Shown here one piece after another: positions 23,863 to 34,352 of a stretch of DNA of 64,000 nucleotides. The notes under the pieces were generated by a model. That model did no database searches. It had not been told where the DNA came from and saw nothing but the letters and a program-made list of their open reading frames with translations. Both the position numbers and the translations under genes were made by a program. The DNA is taken from NCBI GenBank assembly GCA_947179485.1, contig OX359247.1, forward strand, positions 42,508,801 through 42,572,800, given 5' to 3'. How positions within the stretch are numbered: the stretch's first letter is position 1; each line of letters starts with the position of its first letter. This DNA comes from Allacma fusca. Lineage: Eukaryota > Arthropoda > Collembola > Symphypleona > Sminthuridae.

Positions 23863-25408
23863 CTATTTTTTATTACACACAGTTTGATCATTTACGGTTA
23901 CATATTTGCTTAAGAAGTGGTTAGTAAGTATAAATAGTAACATTATCCACTGAAGTTCACGTACTGCATCACGGCAATCTCTCATTTCTAAATGTAAATG
24001 TTTTGCCACCAAGTCAGGCAGGGAAGGATGTTCCCATCCAGTGGCAGGTGGTTGCTTACGCGTCATGAACATTCTGGAGAAAAGGTTTGACTGGTTAAAA
24101 CTAAACCGAAGAAATAAATAATGTGTGTAATAATATATTTGGGCGAAAGCCGTATAACTTACTTTGCAACCCCAGCATCCCTAACAGATGCGGCAGAGAT
24201 TTCACCTGTGAACTCAAAAGCCTTGAACTCCTGGCGCAAGTCGTAACCAACTACTAGAGACCCTCTAAGAATATTGAGGATTTCACGACGGACCAATTTG
24301 TAAGGAAGGCCTGAAATAATATGAGCAAAGTAAACAATTAAAGTAAAGTTGGCCTTTCTTTTCCCTCTGGAAAATAAAATAGCGTCAATAGATAATTATA
24401 CAAATAAGAGTATGTTGAAAAAACAAATAAACAAAATGTTTACGATTATTTTTCTTGATGTTCTGAGATAATTAAATGATTGAAACAATAGGTTTCATTA
24501 TATTTATTTACAAAACGGCTGAAAGAGTATACCTTCAATTCTGAAGTCCCTAGGAGTGTCCAGAAATTCCAGTTTTCTTCCCGGCTCAATGTACTCATCA
24601 ACATCCACTCTCATATCTTCATCCACAATGATAACTCTAATAGGAAATGGTCTCGTGAGTCCTGTCAGTTTGTCTCTAACATCCCCTATTACACATTTTA
24701 TAGCCACAGCCTTTGCCCTTGTCAAATTGACATGGTAGACACGGTAGGAGTCCGCAATAAAGTCCGACTCATAGTCCGACTCGGATGACTCAATATGAAA
24801 GATGACCTTTCCCGGCGAGCCACCGGCAACCTCCTCAGGTTCAGTCTCATAATCAGTCTCCAGTTCGTCAGGTTCAGGCAGACTTAATTGCATGCTTTCA
24901 TCACAGTCAAAATACAGATCGGATACATCATGCGTGTCTACTATCTCTGGCCTTGCTTCTGGTAATAGTGGCTCTCTCTTCAACATGAGCTTCTGATAAA
25001 CCTGTAGGAAGAAAGATAACAGGTGCAGCTTTTTTTGAGTATAATTATTACTACCTCTAAACACATTGAAGTATAATAGCAGAGAGACACGGTCTCAATT
25101 CTATTTACAGGAATAGATATTTTTATTTACATTCAAAAGAGACAACCGAAAATATTTACCATGTAAAGTCCAACCACAACCACAAGTAGAACGAGTGGCA
25201 TCCGATCTTGATTGTCACGGACGAGTTCATTGAGACCAATGGATATGGTATTGTTGGGAATAGTGTCAAGCAATTGTGACAAAAATTCGTGTGCAAAATT
25301 GTGAATGGCTTCACGTTGATCGCGAATTATCCAGGAAGTTATAATAAAAGAGGTGAGAAGGAGCGCGAGGATATTTTCTGTTACTTTAACATAATATAAT
25401 GGATTCAT
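23863..25408 (-). CDS. Membrane-anchored DEDDh exonuclease-like protein (paralogue B, catalytic residues lost)
   Basis: Four minus-strand exons (25408-25160, 25001-24533, 24310-24163, 24073-23863) give 358 residues. Layout matches paralogue A: two N-terminal hydrophobic stretches (NILALLLTSFIITSWII and MPLVLLVVVVGLYMVY), an acidic linker (ESSESDYESDF), then the exonuclease fold. The third exon is 148 nt in both genes with the same phases, and the next exon begins MFMTR in both, showing common origin. The active site is gone: Exo I is AKAVAIKCVIGDV (D and E replaced by K and V), Exo II is VVGYDLRQEFKAF (second D replaced by E), and Exo III is RDCRDAVREL without the His context. Coding is intact throughout, so this looks like a maintained pseudoenzyme, perhaps a partner of A, rather than a dead gene. 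The intron before the last segment of A is absent here, and the tail adds a third hydrophobic stretch. Confidence 0.8.
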
Positions 25409-26609
25409 TCCTGCCAATAATTAAAAGGGAGATTTGAAAGGGTCCGGAACCCTGATTCCAAAGTGTACACACAATGTACCGTCATGAACTACAAAATATT
25501 AAGCTTCTTTAGTTACCAAAGTGTGCGGAACAATAGCAGCTTCCTGTTTTCTAAATAAAAGTGCGACTAATAATGCTCACCCAGAAATACACTTTTTAGC
25601 TTAGGTTAAAAATGTAAAAGAAGTAGAGTTGTGTCACGTTGAACATAGGAAATGTAGGTCTATGAGAGCATTTAAAACAGCCGCACGTCTAGATAAGTAA
25701 ATTACTTGTGCAATAAACAACCCCGAACCAATAGTCTAAGGTAGATAAAATCATGAATAAATTTTGATAGAAAAAATTTACTCCGCATGGAAACATTCAG
25801 AGAAAAAGTAAGCACTTGGAGAAGCTTTGATTTGGGTTTGGGGTCTGGGTATTGGAGTACAGAGAAAACAAAGTATTTTGCTGAGAATATAATTACGTAG
25901 TACAATTGTAGGGGGAGAATTTTGTGTGCAGTGAAGTATTTATTATGCTAAAGCATGACTTTATTACACAAATAAATTTCACACAAAAAACTTACAAAAT
26001 GGAAAAAAATATAATGATTATTATTAAATATAAATATTCATAAATAGTATTTTTGTGAATAAATACACATGTTAAACTACTCAAATAAAATAAAATAAGA
26101 ACGTCCGGACGTGAATGAACATTGTGATTACTAAAATGCTCTAAATGTTTAAAAAATTAAACCTTATCTGTGATTCCATTTTTTATGTAAACATGTAATT
26201 TTTCAAGTTTTTACGTAAATGGAAAGTAAATTCTAACATTATGACTATATTTACATATCACATGGAATGTAGGATTAAAACGGGACCAGGGTAAAATAAT
26301 AATTTCATCGAGTTGTTATTTATATTATTATATATTTTCGTAATAGTAAGTAAACATGTACCTGTATTGTATATGAAGTACTGTATACAAATGCACTTCG
26401 TCGAAAATCCGATTATTGCGAAAATATGAATATTACACCAAAACACACAAGGAAGCCTGAGATCTGAAAGCCTTGGGTGCTACGGGGGTTAAAAAACTTC
26501 ATCTATGAAAATACTACTTCATAATATTAAATTTTAAAAGGGGGATGCGTTCACTAAATTAATTTCTACAAACTGATCTTGTTTCTCAAAAATTTTGGGC
26601 AAGTGTATT
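25409..26609. other. Spacer, no gene seen
   Basis: Promoter side of paralogue B and 3' side of the apyrase gene. No further feature was supported. Confidence 0.35.
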
Positions 26610-28555
26610 TCATATAAATTCAACTCCTTCGTATTTATGGTCACCAACTTTCGTCTCCGGCATGAGAATATTCCCGTTGATGTCACTAACCATTATATAC
26701 GTTGCGGTTTTGCCTTCGAATTCTTCAGATTTTAAAGCAATAATAAGTTGGTCATCTGTGCTTGGAATCCATTTAAAACTAGAAAACCCGTGAGTGGGAA
26801 CAACGTCACCGACGTGTCTTACCTACAAATAAGTTTATGACGACACATGAGATACATAATAATAATCCAAATTCTCAAAATGCCACATGTCACAATATTA
26901 CTCAATAATATAACCTACGAAAGTAACATAAAGCACACACAAGCGTTGTACTTACAGAACAAAATATCATCAACGTTAACTTACTTCAATGTTGCTAAAA
27001 TCATCATTGGCCACTAGCATAATATTCGTTCCTTTTTTCTCGTCAGTCTTTTCATGATATTGCTCAGAGCTCGCCCGACGGGGTAAAAAGACCCATTTTT
27101 GTAAGATATCACTCCAACCAGAAGATTCGTGAATTACGTATCCTTGAGATTTAAAATCCAATTAGACAACCATTCCATTTATCATAACATACTGAACGCG
27201 ATTTCGCAGCATGAATTAACTGATTGAACTACATAAACATTACACCTCACCTGGGAAATGGATATTTAAAGCCTGTGCCATTTTATTGTAGTTGGAGACC
27301 CAACTCAAATGCTCCACCTCTCCTGTAGTCGATATTTTCTTAATATATTGTGGGTTCAAATTGAGTAATTCTCCTGACGACGTCGTCCACTCCTTGCCCA
27401 GTCCACCCACATACATGTACCCATCCTTGACACCAGCCCACTCGCATTTGAAACCTTTAAAGTTAAAATTAAAAGTATTCCAATCAATACAACAAAAAAA
27501 CATAATTTCCTTACACTTGAGCCCACATTTACAAATTACAAGTGCTCGTACCTTTAGGTAATGTCCCATTCCCATCCGCAAGTATGACCCAAGGGACAGG
27601 CAAAACTTCATCCGACTCCGTGGTGACTAAGTTATACACAATTCCCGTTCGATCATCGAAGCTATATAATTTCCCATTGAATACTATGAGTTCCGACAGT
27701 TCCATCCCTCGACCTCCCTGATTTAACTCTGACTTCACTACCAACGGCTCCCCACTGTCCCACTCCAAAGCAACCTGAAATCCATAGAATGACAATCAAT
27801 TAACTATATTCCATACATATTTCCCTTCAATGAATGTCTCCCCTCCACCTCTCCATTGAATTAAGGATACCTTAGAATGCTTCGGTGAATCCTTATTAAA
27901 TTGCAAATACAAATGTCCTCTCCTTAGATACGATATCCATTTCCCCGAAGAAGATTTAGACTCCTGATCAAGATCAGAAATAATCCCCACTCTAAATTTT
28001 AATCCCTTCTCGGTGGTCACAGGGTCCGTCAATGGATATTTCCCATGTCTCTGCCAGCGTCGTGATCCCCAAAGAAGCGATCCACGTTTACCACCAACAT
28101 TCACAGAGTTAATTGGGGATGCTTCTGCAAAAAAATATTATTCAGTTAATCCCGTATTCAAAACACAAGAATTAAGTTTTAATTTTTCTTAGCCCTCCAA
28201 TTATTCTTGGAATTCAAAATTAACATTTGCAAGAGCATCACCCTTCAATATTCAAAGAACCTGTTTTTCGAGAAAAAAAACTAACACTATTTCAGTTGCA
28301 ACACACACAAGGTATTGACAATTGACAATTATTCAAGAAATACAATACAATTCTAATCCCAAAACAAATTACAACTATTATAATTGCTATTAAATCAAAA
28401 CACTTACCATGAGTTGGAACCGATAAATACAGCAAACAAATAATAGTAAAAGCGATCAGAAAAAAAACGAATTTAGTTTGGAAACGGAAAGTAGAATTGC
28501 CCACACGATAGGTCGTTGGCGTCCGGACCGCCTGACGCCACTCTGACAAATTCAT
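26610..28555 (-). CDS. CANT1: Soluble calcium-activated nucleotidase (apyrase, CANT1 family)
   Basis: CANT1 hydrolyses UDP, GDP and other nucleoside di/triphosphates with Ca2+ in the ER/Golgi lumen; in blood-feeding arthropods secreted relatives act as salivary apyrases (family knowledge). Six minus-strand exons (28555-28408, 28124-27871, 27774-27552, 27454-27251, 27142-26985, 26822-26610) give 399 residues, the size of the human enzyme. Residues 30-46 form a type II signal anchor ([17 protein letters not shown]). Family landmarks follow in order: [122 protein letters not shown] and, at the end, YEGVEFI. The retained membrane anchor argues for an internal Golgi enzyme rather than a salivary one. 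Confidence 0.95.
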
Positions 28556-29534
28556 GATTTAAGAAATTTAACTCCAACGTCAATGTTCCATATTTAGATT
28601 TAGTAAATATTTTTTTTTGGTTTTTTAAGGAAATAAATAAAATTTAGGTCAATGTTACACCCCCCACTCTATTCACTTTCACAGCATTTTTCCCTTCCCT
28701 TGTAAATACGCTATGTACTTATGCACTATGCGATCTGCAAGCGAGATTATGTCTTGTTGGAATGTTTTTGGTTTCGCCGCCTTTTCAGTCTCCGCCAGTC
28801 AATAGCCTTTTGTACGAGCCAGGACAGGTTTTAGACTCCAAAAAAGTTAACTCTTGTCGTGCATAAATGCCATTTATTGTGTACCATGTAAGTACTTACA
28901 AAAAATTCGCAATTATTTAAAAAAAGTTAAATTTATTGATGCTAAAAACATAAGTCTTGTTTTGACAGATACAGGAACATTCAGGCCACTTGGGTAAACA
29001 CGGAATTATTTTAAGACTAGACGTAGAGACAGAGATGTTTGCAGTTGTTACAAGTGTACTTACATACAATTCAGCAGAAGTAAGTACGTAATTACTGTTA
29101 GGTAACCTTACAAACGTTAATTAAAAACAGAAACATAACCTGCATATAATACACTGCACGTGTCGCAAGAGATAATGTAATAAAAAATATAAAATAAAAT
29201 AAAAGCGTGTCAGAAGTGACAAGACAATGTTCACTAAACAACTTATTGCCAGTTTATGTAGTTCCAGTAAAAAAAGTAAATAATGGAGTAATATTTTTCC
29301 TTCTCCAATTCCATTGTCTTTTGCTTGGCTTAAAGTTAAAAATCCGAAGAAGGATCTGAGATCCTTGGTGTTTAAATCGTTCGTTCCGAGTCCCGAGACA
29401 GCTTCGGTGAGATAAAATGTTTTTAAAATGGTTGGACGGTTCTTGCGTTCAATTTGACACGACTGCTCAGTCATATTATCTGGTGACTTGCAAGGGAAAT
29501 TCTGAAATAGTTAAAATTAAAACCGTCAATTGTA
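28556..29534. other. Spacer upstream of apyrase gene
   Basis: Should contain the apyrase promoter. Short open frames on both strands show nothing recognisable. Confidence 0.35.
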
Positions 29535-31203
29535 CAGGGTGCCTCAAAATATGTATGATTTGCCCTACCTGGCCCATACAAGGGGCATCGGTAAAGAATA
29601 TTGAAGTTCCCCAGTTTGTAGCAAAATTTCTTAAAAATTTTCAAAATTTGTTCCAATCCCATAACACGACACCTCTGGATACAGCACTTAGGGAAATGAA
29701 GCAGAGTAAGTATTTTTGGAAAAACAACTCGGCTTTAGAATTTGTACTCAAATTTCAAAATTTTGCCCAAAAATATTTGTTGCTTTTTGTTGCAAACTAA
29801 ACATTAAATTAATTTCAAAGGAGTACAACAAGAGGACACTAGGAATGCAAAGTTCGGTTGAATTTTACTTTTGCGTCAGATTTCATCTGCCACCTGTCCT
29901 TCATTCAAATACCTACCACCCAAATATCTACCAACCAACTGTCTACCATCCAACTATCTAACACCCAACCTGGAACTAACCTAACTAATGTGAACTAAAA
30001 ATTAAATAGTGTGAAGTAAACAGTATACATATGGACATTAACAAATTCCGTGAGTACACCACACTTATTCAGCCAAAACATTTACCTGTTAATGCATTTT
30101 CCAATGACTAAATCCCTTCGAAGTCTACTTATTTTTGGTTAGGTTGTTTTTAATTGTATTCACTGGTCAAACCACGTTGGTTTTGTTAATTCCTATTTGG
30201 TGGTAGAAATTTGGGTGGTAGAAATTTGGGTGGTAGATATTTGGGAGTTCGAAATTTGGGTGGTAGATATTTGGGAGTTCTAAATTTGGGAGGTAGATAT
30301 TTGGGTGGTAGATATTTGGGTGGTAGATATTTGGGAGGTAGATATTTGGGTGGTAGATATTTGGGAGGTAGATATTTGGGTGGTAGATATTTGGGAGGTA
30401 GATATTTGGGTGGTAGATATTTGGGAGGTAGATATTTGGGTGGTAGATATTTGGGTGGTAGATATTTGGGAGGTAGATATTTGGGTGGTAGATATTTGGG
30501 AGTTCGAAATTTGGTAGGTAGATATTTGGGTGATAGATATTTGGGTGGTAGATATTTGGGTGTAAGATATTTGGGTGGTAGACAGGTGGTAGATGGGAAA
30601 TGGGCGGTATAACATAAGGTACCACTGTAACATATGTTTATTTACGGGGTGGTACATGGTTGGTAGATGAAACCTGGCGCAAAGTATAGTTCAGTCCAAA
30701 GTTTTAAACTGCTATAAGAATAGGAGGGGAGAAGTCTATAATTTCTGATCGGATCGGTGATACCACGTCATCGACTTTTAATGAGGTCAAAAGATGACCA
30801 AATAGCTTGATTTGAAACAAACTCTACTGCATTGGCTCAATTTATGAAACCGATTTACCAGTTGATGTTTAAATCTTGCTCACAACTTTGCGGCCTGTGT
30901 CCAAACTATTTAACGTAGTAATCTGTTGTTATCCTCGTTTGAAAGATCTTTAAATTGGCTACAAAAAAAGAGTCAAATTTCAGTTTACGCAAAATTTTGA
31001 CAGAGTAACAATTTGAAAACGCTGTTTATCGTTTCAGTTTTTCCAAAAATAAATATTTCTGACTTTACTCAACTTCCCCTAGTGCTGTATCCAGCGGACA
31101 AATTTTGAAAGATCTAGAAGAAAATTTGCTACAAACTGGGGGACTCCAATATTTTTTTCCGCCCCTATGGGCTAGGTGCGAAAAGATTTTTCGAGGCGAG
31201 TTG
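29535..31203. mobile_element. Putative fold-back element with long imperfect inverted arms
   Basis: The left arm (29535 to about 29975) recurs inverted at the right (about 30590-31203). Shared blocks include GTTCCCCAGTTTGTAGCAAA, TTTCAAAATTTGT, GGATACAGCACT, ATTTTTGGAAAAAC and TTTCATCTGCCACC versus TTTCATCTACCAACC. The outer ends CAGGGTGCCTCAAAA and CAACTCGCCTCGAAAA are related and each abuts TA. The centre is the 15-bp minisatellite. It resembles a degraded Tc1/mariner-type or fold-back element; no transposase is seen. Confidence 0.55.
30200..30592. repeat. 15-bp minisatellite, about 26 copies
   Basis: The unit GGTAGATATTTGGGT alternates with GGTAGATATTTGGGA, with a few variants such as GAAATTTGGG and AGTTCGAAATTTGGG. 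The period is a multiple of three and lacks stops in several frames, which creates long spurious open frames on both strands. A short inverted set of the same unit lies at 29908-29970. Confidence 0.95.
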
Positions 31204-31297
31204 TACTTATTGTAAAGACTAAACAACAAATTATAAAATTATTACAAGAAACAATATTAGACAGGTATACACAGCTGATTAATTTAGCACTTACAAA

Positions 31298-31930
31298 TTA
31301 TGATGCCATATCAATATCACAAGAATCATTCCACATCCTGCAGAACTCCTTCCGGTAGCACTGAACTAACCGGGTATCAGTCGTAACAAGTAAATTCTCT
31401 TGATTCCCAGTAACCCCTTGATTTGTCCAGTTGAGCGATCCAGTCATCAAGGCCTCATCATCAATGATTAAGAACTTGTTGTGCATTAAATAACCCGTAG
31501 ACTTCGTCCGGACCTGAATCCCCAGTAGCCTCCAACGACCAATTGTACTGTGAGCCTTGAGTGTGTCAGAATCCGTAACAACTTGGATTATAAGCCCGGC
31601 CCTGAATTTCTGTATTATGACGTCTTCAAAGGGACGGAAGGAACAGAGGTACATGCACAACTGAATACATATTTTGGAGGACTCCAGAAGCTTAAAGATT
31701 TGAGAAGTAATGGAATCCGGATCTTCAGGGATGTAGTCGGGAAAGAAGAAAGCCCTGTTCCATAATTCCGGTGGTTTCCTCCGATTCATTAATTCCAAAT
31801 TCTTCAACTCCAATGTATTTTGAGGGGATCTCGAACACTTCCTCACATAATTGACCAAGTCCGACAAGATCCGCCAAGTTCCGTAGGCCGTAAGGAACAA
31901 CATCAGTGATGATTTCACATCCAGAGACAT
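31298..31930 (-). CDS. PLD6: Mitochondrial cardiolipin hydrolase / piRNA nuclease (PLD6, Zucchini)
   Basis: PLD6/Zucchini is a single-HKD phospholipase-D-fold protein on the outer mitochondrial membrane; it acts as the endonuclease that makes primary piRNA 5' ends and has been reported to cleave cardiolipin (family knowledge). This intronless gene encodes 210 residues. Residues about 8-28 are a hydrophobic N-terminal anchor (LMLFLTAYGTW). The HKD motif is H150-N-K152-FLII-D157, followed by ALMTGSLNWTNQGVTGNQEN, the standard continuation. Upstream, ICIQLCMYLCSF and the VVTDSDTLKAHST segment fit the PLD6 core. It is somewhat shorter than the human and fly proteins. It sits divergent to DUS4L with about 880 bp between starts, so the two may share a promoter region. 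Confidence 0.93.
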   Translation of the reverse strand: MSLDVKSSLMLFLTAYGTWRILSDLVNYVRKCSRSPQNTLELKNLELMNRRKPPELWNRAFFFPDYIPEDPDSITSQIFKLLESSKICIQLCMYLCSFRPFEDVIIQKFRAGLIIQVVTDSDTLKAHSTIGRWRLLGIQVRTKSTGYLMHNKFLIIDDEALMTGSLNWTNQGVTGNQENLLVTTDTRLVQCYRKEFCRMWNDSCDIDMAS

Positions 31931-32809
31931 TATGTAATATATGTTAGTAATTATATACCTGCTCAGGACAACTAATTAGATAAGTATTTAACTTCTATTC
32001 CTCTTCCTCTTAACAGATTGGCACAAGACTCTTGTTTCCAACAAAATAAATTCCAAATATATATTCTTACTCATAAGTGTAATACGCAAGTATTTACGTA
32101 TCCTTTACACAATTAATTACAAACTGTAGTGAATGACAATTTTTAAAAGAAATTGCGGATAGTAGTCACGCCACAAAAAACAGAAATTCAGCACAAATAT
32201 TATTTTGTAAATATCTATACCTACAACAAACAGTTCCTTCCAAAAGAGTAATAATTACGTGTGAACGATTTATTTAAAAGTTACTAATTTATTTGGTGTC
32301 ACAACAAGCATGACAACTGACAACTGATAACTGGAACGTCAACAGCATCATAACTCTGAACTCTGGAGTAAGTAATTTAATAATATTACAGAAGGCTATA
32401 ACTAAAAAGCGAACAAACATATAACTAGAACCGGGTAAGCTTTTGGCGGGAATTTTAAAAAACCATGTGTTTGTGCTTAAGTTTTGGTTTTTGGTTTGGG
32501 TCGCACTTTCTCTTTTGGGTCTCGACATTTATGTATTACATTAATGAGTCTGTTTTTCTGAAGATTTAAATGAAAAGTAATTGCGATAATTATTAATTTA
32601 ACTAAAAGCGATAATTTTTGTAGAGTAATTACTGATTGAGTGAATATTGCAATTTGCAATACATTTCGTTGGCTGAATGTTTTGCAAACATTTTTGAAAA
32701 AAGACCGTATCAATCTGGCTAAACGACGATAATTACTTGAGTGTTTTATGTTTTAAGTACAGGGTTGGAAATATTACAGTATTAAACTTTGAATCTATTT
32801 TGCTGGAGA
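31931..32809. promoter_or_regulatory. Divergent intergenic region between PLD6 and DUS4L
   Basis: Both flanking genes are transcribed outward, so this 879-bp stretch should carry both promoters. I see no specific element that I can name. Confidence 0.4.
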
Positions 32810-34352
32810 ATGATGGATTTGTTTGAGACGAAACCTTTAGTTAAAATATGTGCCCCTATGGTTCGGTATTCCAGGTAAGGTACTTGCTTATCTGTAGTGA
32901 ATTTAAGAATGTTTATGAAAAGGTCCAAAAGAATGAGATCTGGGTAACTTTACTGTGATTTGGTTAATAAATTGTTTTTTTTACAGACTGCCGTTCAGAC
33001 AACTGGTCCGTGAGTATGGCTGCGATCTTGCGTTCTCGCCGATGATTATGGCAGACTCATTTGTCAAGTCCCAAAAATATAGAGATATAGAGTTCACAAC
33101 TCATCCCAGTAAGATCGGAATTGGGTTTGTTGGTTTGAGAATTAATAAGTTGGAGAATTGTGTAATGTGTTGGGATGAAAAGATGTGTAGGTGGTAGGTG
33201 TTGAAGATGTTTTAAAAAATATTTTTGTGGTGCGATGTACGAATCATTTGTTACAGATGACAACCCTCTGATTGTGCAGTTTGCTGCGAAGACACCGGAA
33301 GAATTTGCGGAGGCTGCGGAGTATATATATAAGTATGTTTTAGTGTTCGCTGTAGTATTTGTAATCATTTATGCTGAATTTTTGTTGGTGATTGATGTAA
33401 ACATTTATGAATTTTAATGATCTTAGTGATAGCTCCGGTATTGACTTAAACTGCGGCTGCCCTCAGCGATGGGCAATCCAGGACGGTATAGGCGCGTGTA
33501 TGTTAAATAAGCCTGAAGTAGTGGCTGATATATTACGTCAGACCCGTAATCGCATTCCAGATGTGGAGTACAGTGTCTCAGTGAAAATACGAATATTCCG
33601 TGATCTAGAGTTAGTATTGCAGAGATTCTTTGCGTTTGTAAAAATTTCCATTGGAAAGACATGCGGGAAATAATCAAGTAATTACTTTTGATAGGCGAAC
33701 AGTGGATCTGGTCCGTCAGTTAGAATCCGCTGGAATCTCTTTCCTCTCTGTGCACGGCCGTACTATCAAAGAGCGATCTGAGCCGGTGAACTGGGATACC
33801 ATCCGTACTATTGTTGATTCAGTTTCCATACCTGTGATAGCTAATGGGGATATTAATTCTTTGGAGAAAGCCTATGCAGTGCAGGAAGCTACAAGAGTGA
33901 AAGGTAGTATAATAGTGAATTTTGTTAAAAGATTTTTGTTCTTTTCTACTAATGCTTGAATTCATGTTGTCGTGTGATTACATTCTTATATCTGTCTAAT
34001 CACCTCTTGGTTTCTGTCGCATGTATTTATTGCAGGAGTAATGGTTGCTCGAGCTCTTCTGGAAAATCCTGGGTTGTTCGCTGGCCACTCCAAAACACCT
34101 GCATCATGTCTTAAGCGTTGGCTGGAGATCAATGTGGAACTAGGCACACATTTCACTATTTTCCATCGGCATCTCATACATATGACTGAGTCCATCCTTA
34201 CGAAATCCGAGCGGAAAATTTTCAATGGGTTAAATAACAGAGAAGCCGTGATAGATTGGCTATGTGATCGTTTTGAATTCCAGCTTTCCCAGTGTACTAG
34301 ATTAGAAAATAACACTGTATTAGATGATAGCACTGGTGTACCGCTTATGTAA
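32810..34352 (+). CDS. DUS4L: tRNA-dihydrouridine synthase DUS4-like
   Basis: This flavoenzyme uses NAD(P)H to reduce uridine to dihydrouridine in the tRNA D-loop (positions 20a/20b for the Dus4 class). Six exons, 32810-32874, 32987-33108, 33257-33332, 33427-33609, 33695-33903 and 34036-34352, join in frame to 323 residues, close to human DUS4L. Landmarks in order are KICAPMVRYSRLPFRQLVRE (FMN-site start), FSPMIMADSF, VQFAAKTPEEFAEAAEYI, IDLNCGCPQRWAI, GACMLNKPEVV with catalytic Cys112, VSVKIRIFRDLERTVDLV, LSVHGRTIKERSEPVNWD, PVIANGDINSLE and GVMVARALLENPGLFAG. Two ATGs occur in tandem at the start; either may be used. The C-terminal helical domain ends before an unmatched LDDSTGVPLM tail. 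Confidence 0.94.

Noticed and set aside
19380..25408. Horizontal transfer of the exonuclease pair
   Set aside because: Both have several spliced introns with host-like base composition, and the fold is common in animals; duplication within the host explains them.
29417..29800. 127-codon plus-strand open frame
   Set aside because: Most of it lies in the left arm of the fold-back element and is repeated inverted near 31100. No domain is recognisable.
30167..30657. Long open frames of GRYLG, YHPNI and VDIWE repeats on both strands
   Set aside because: They are translations of the 15-bp minisatellite, whose period is a multiple of three and lacks stops. No start context, splice sites or unique sequence support a gene.
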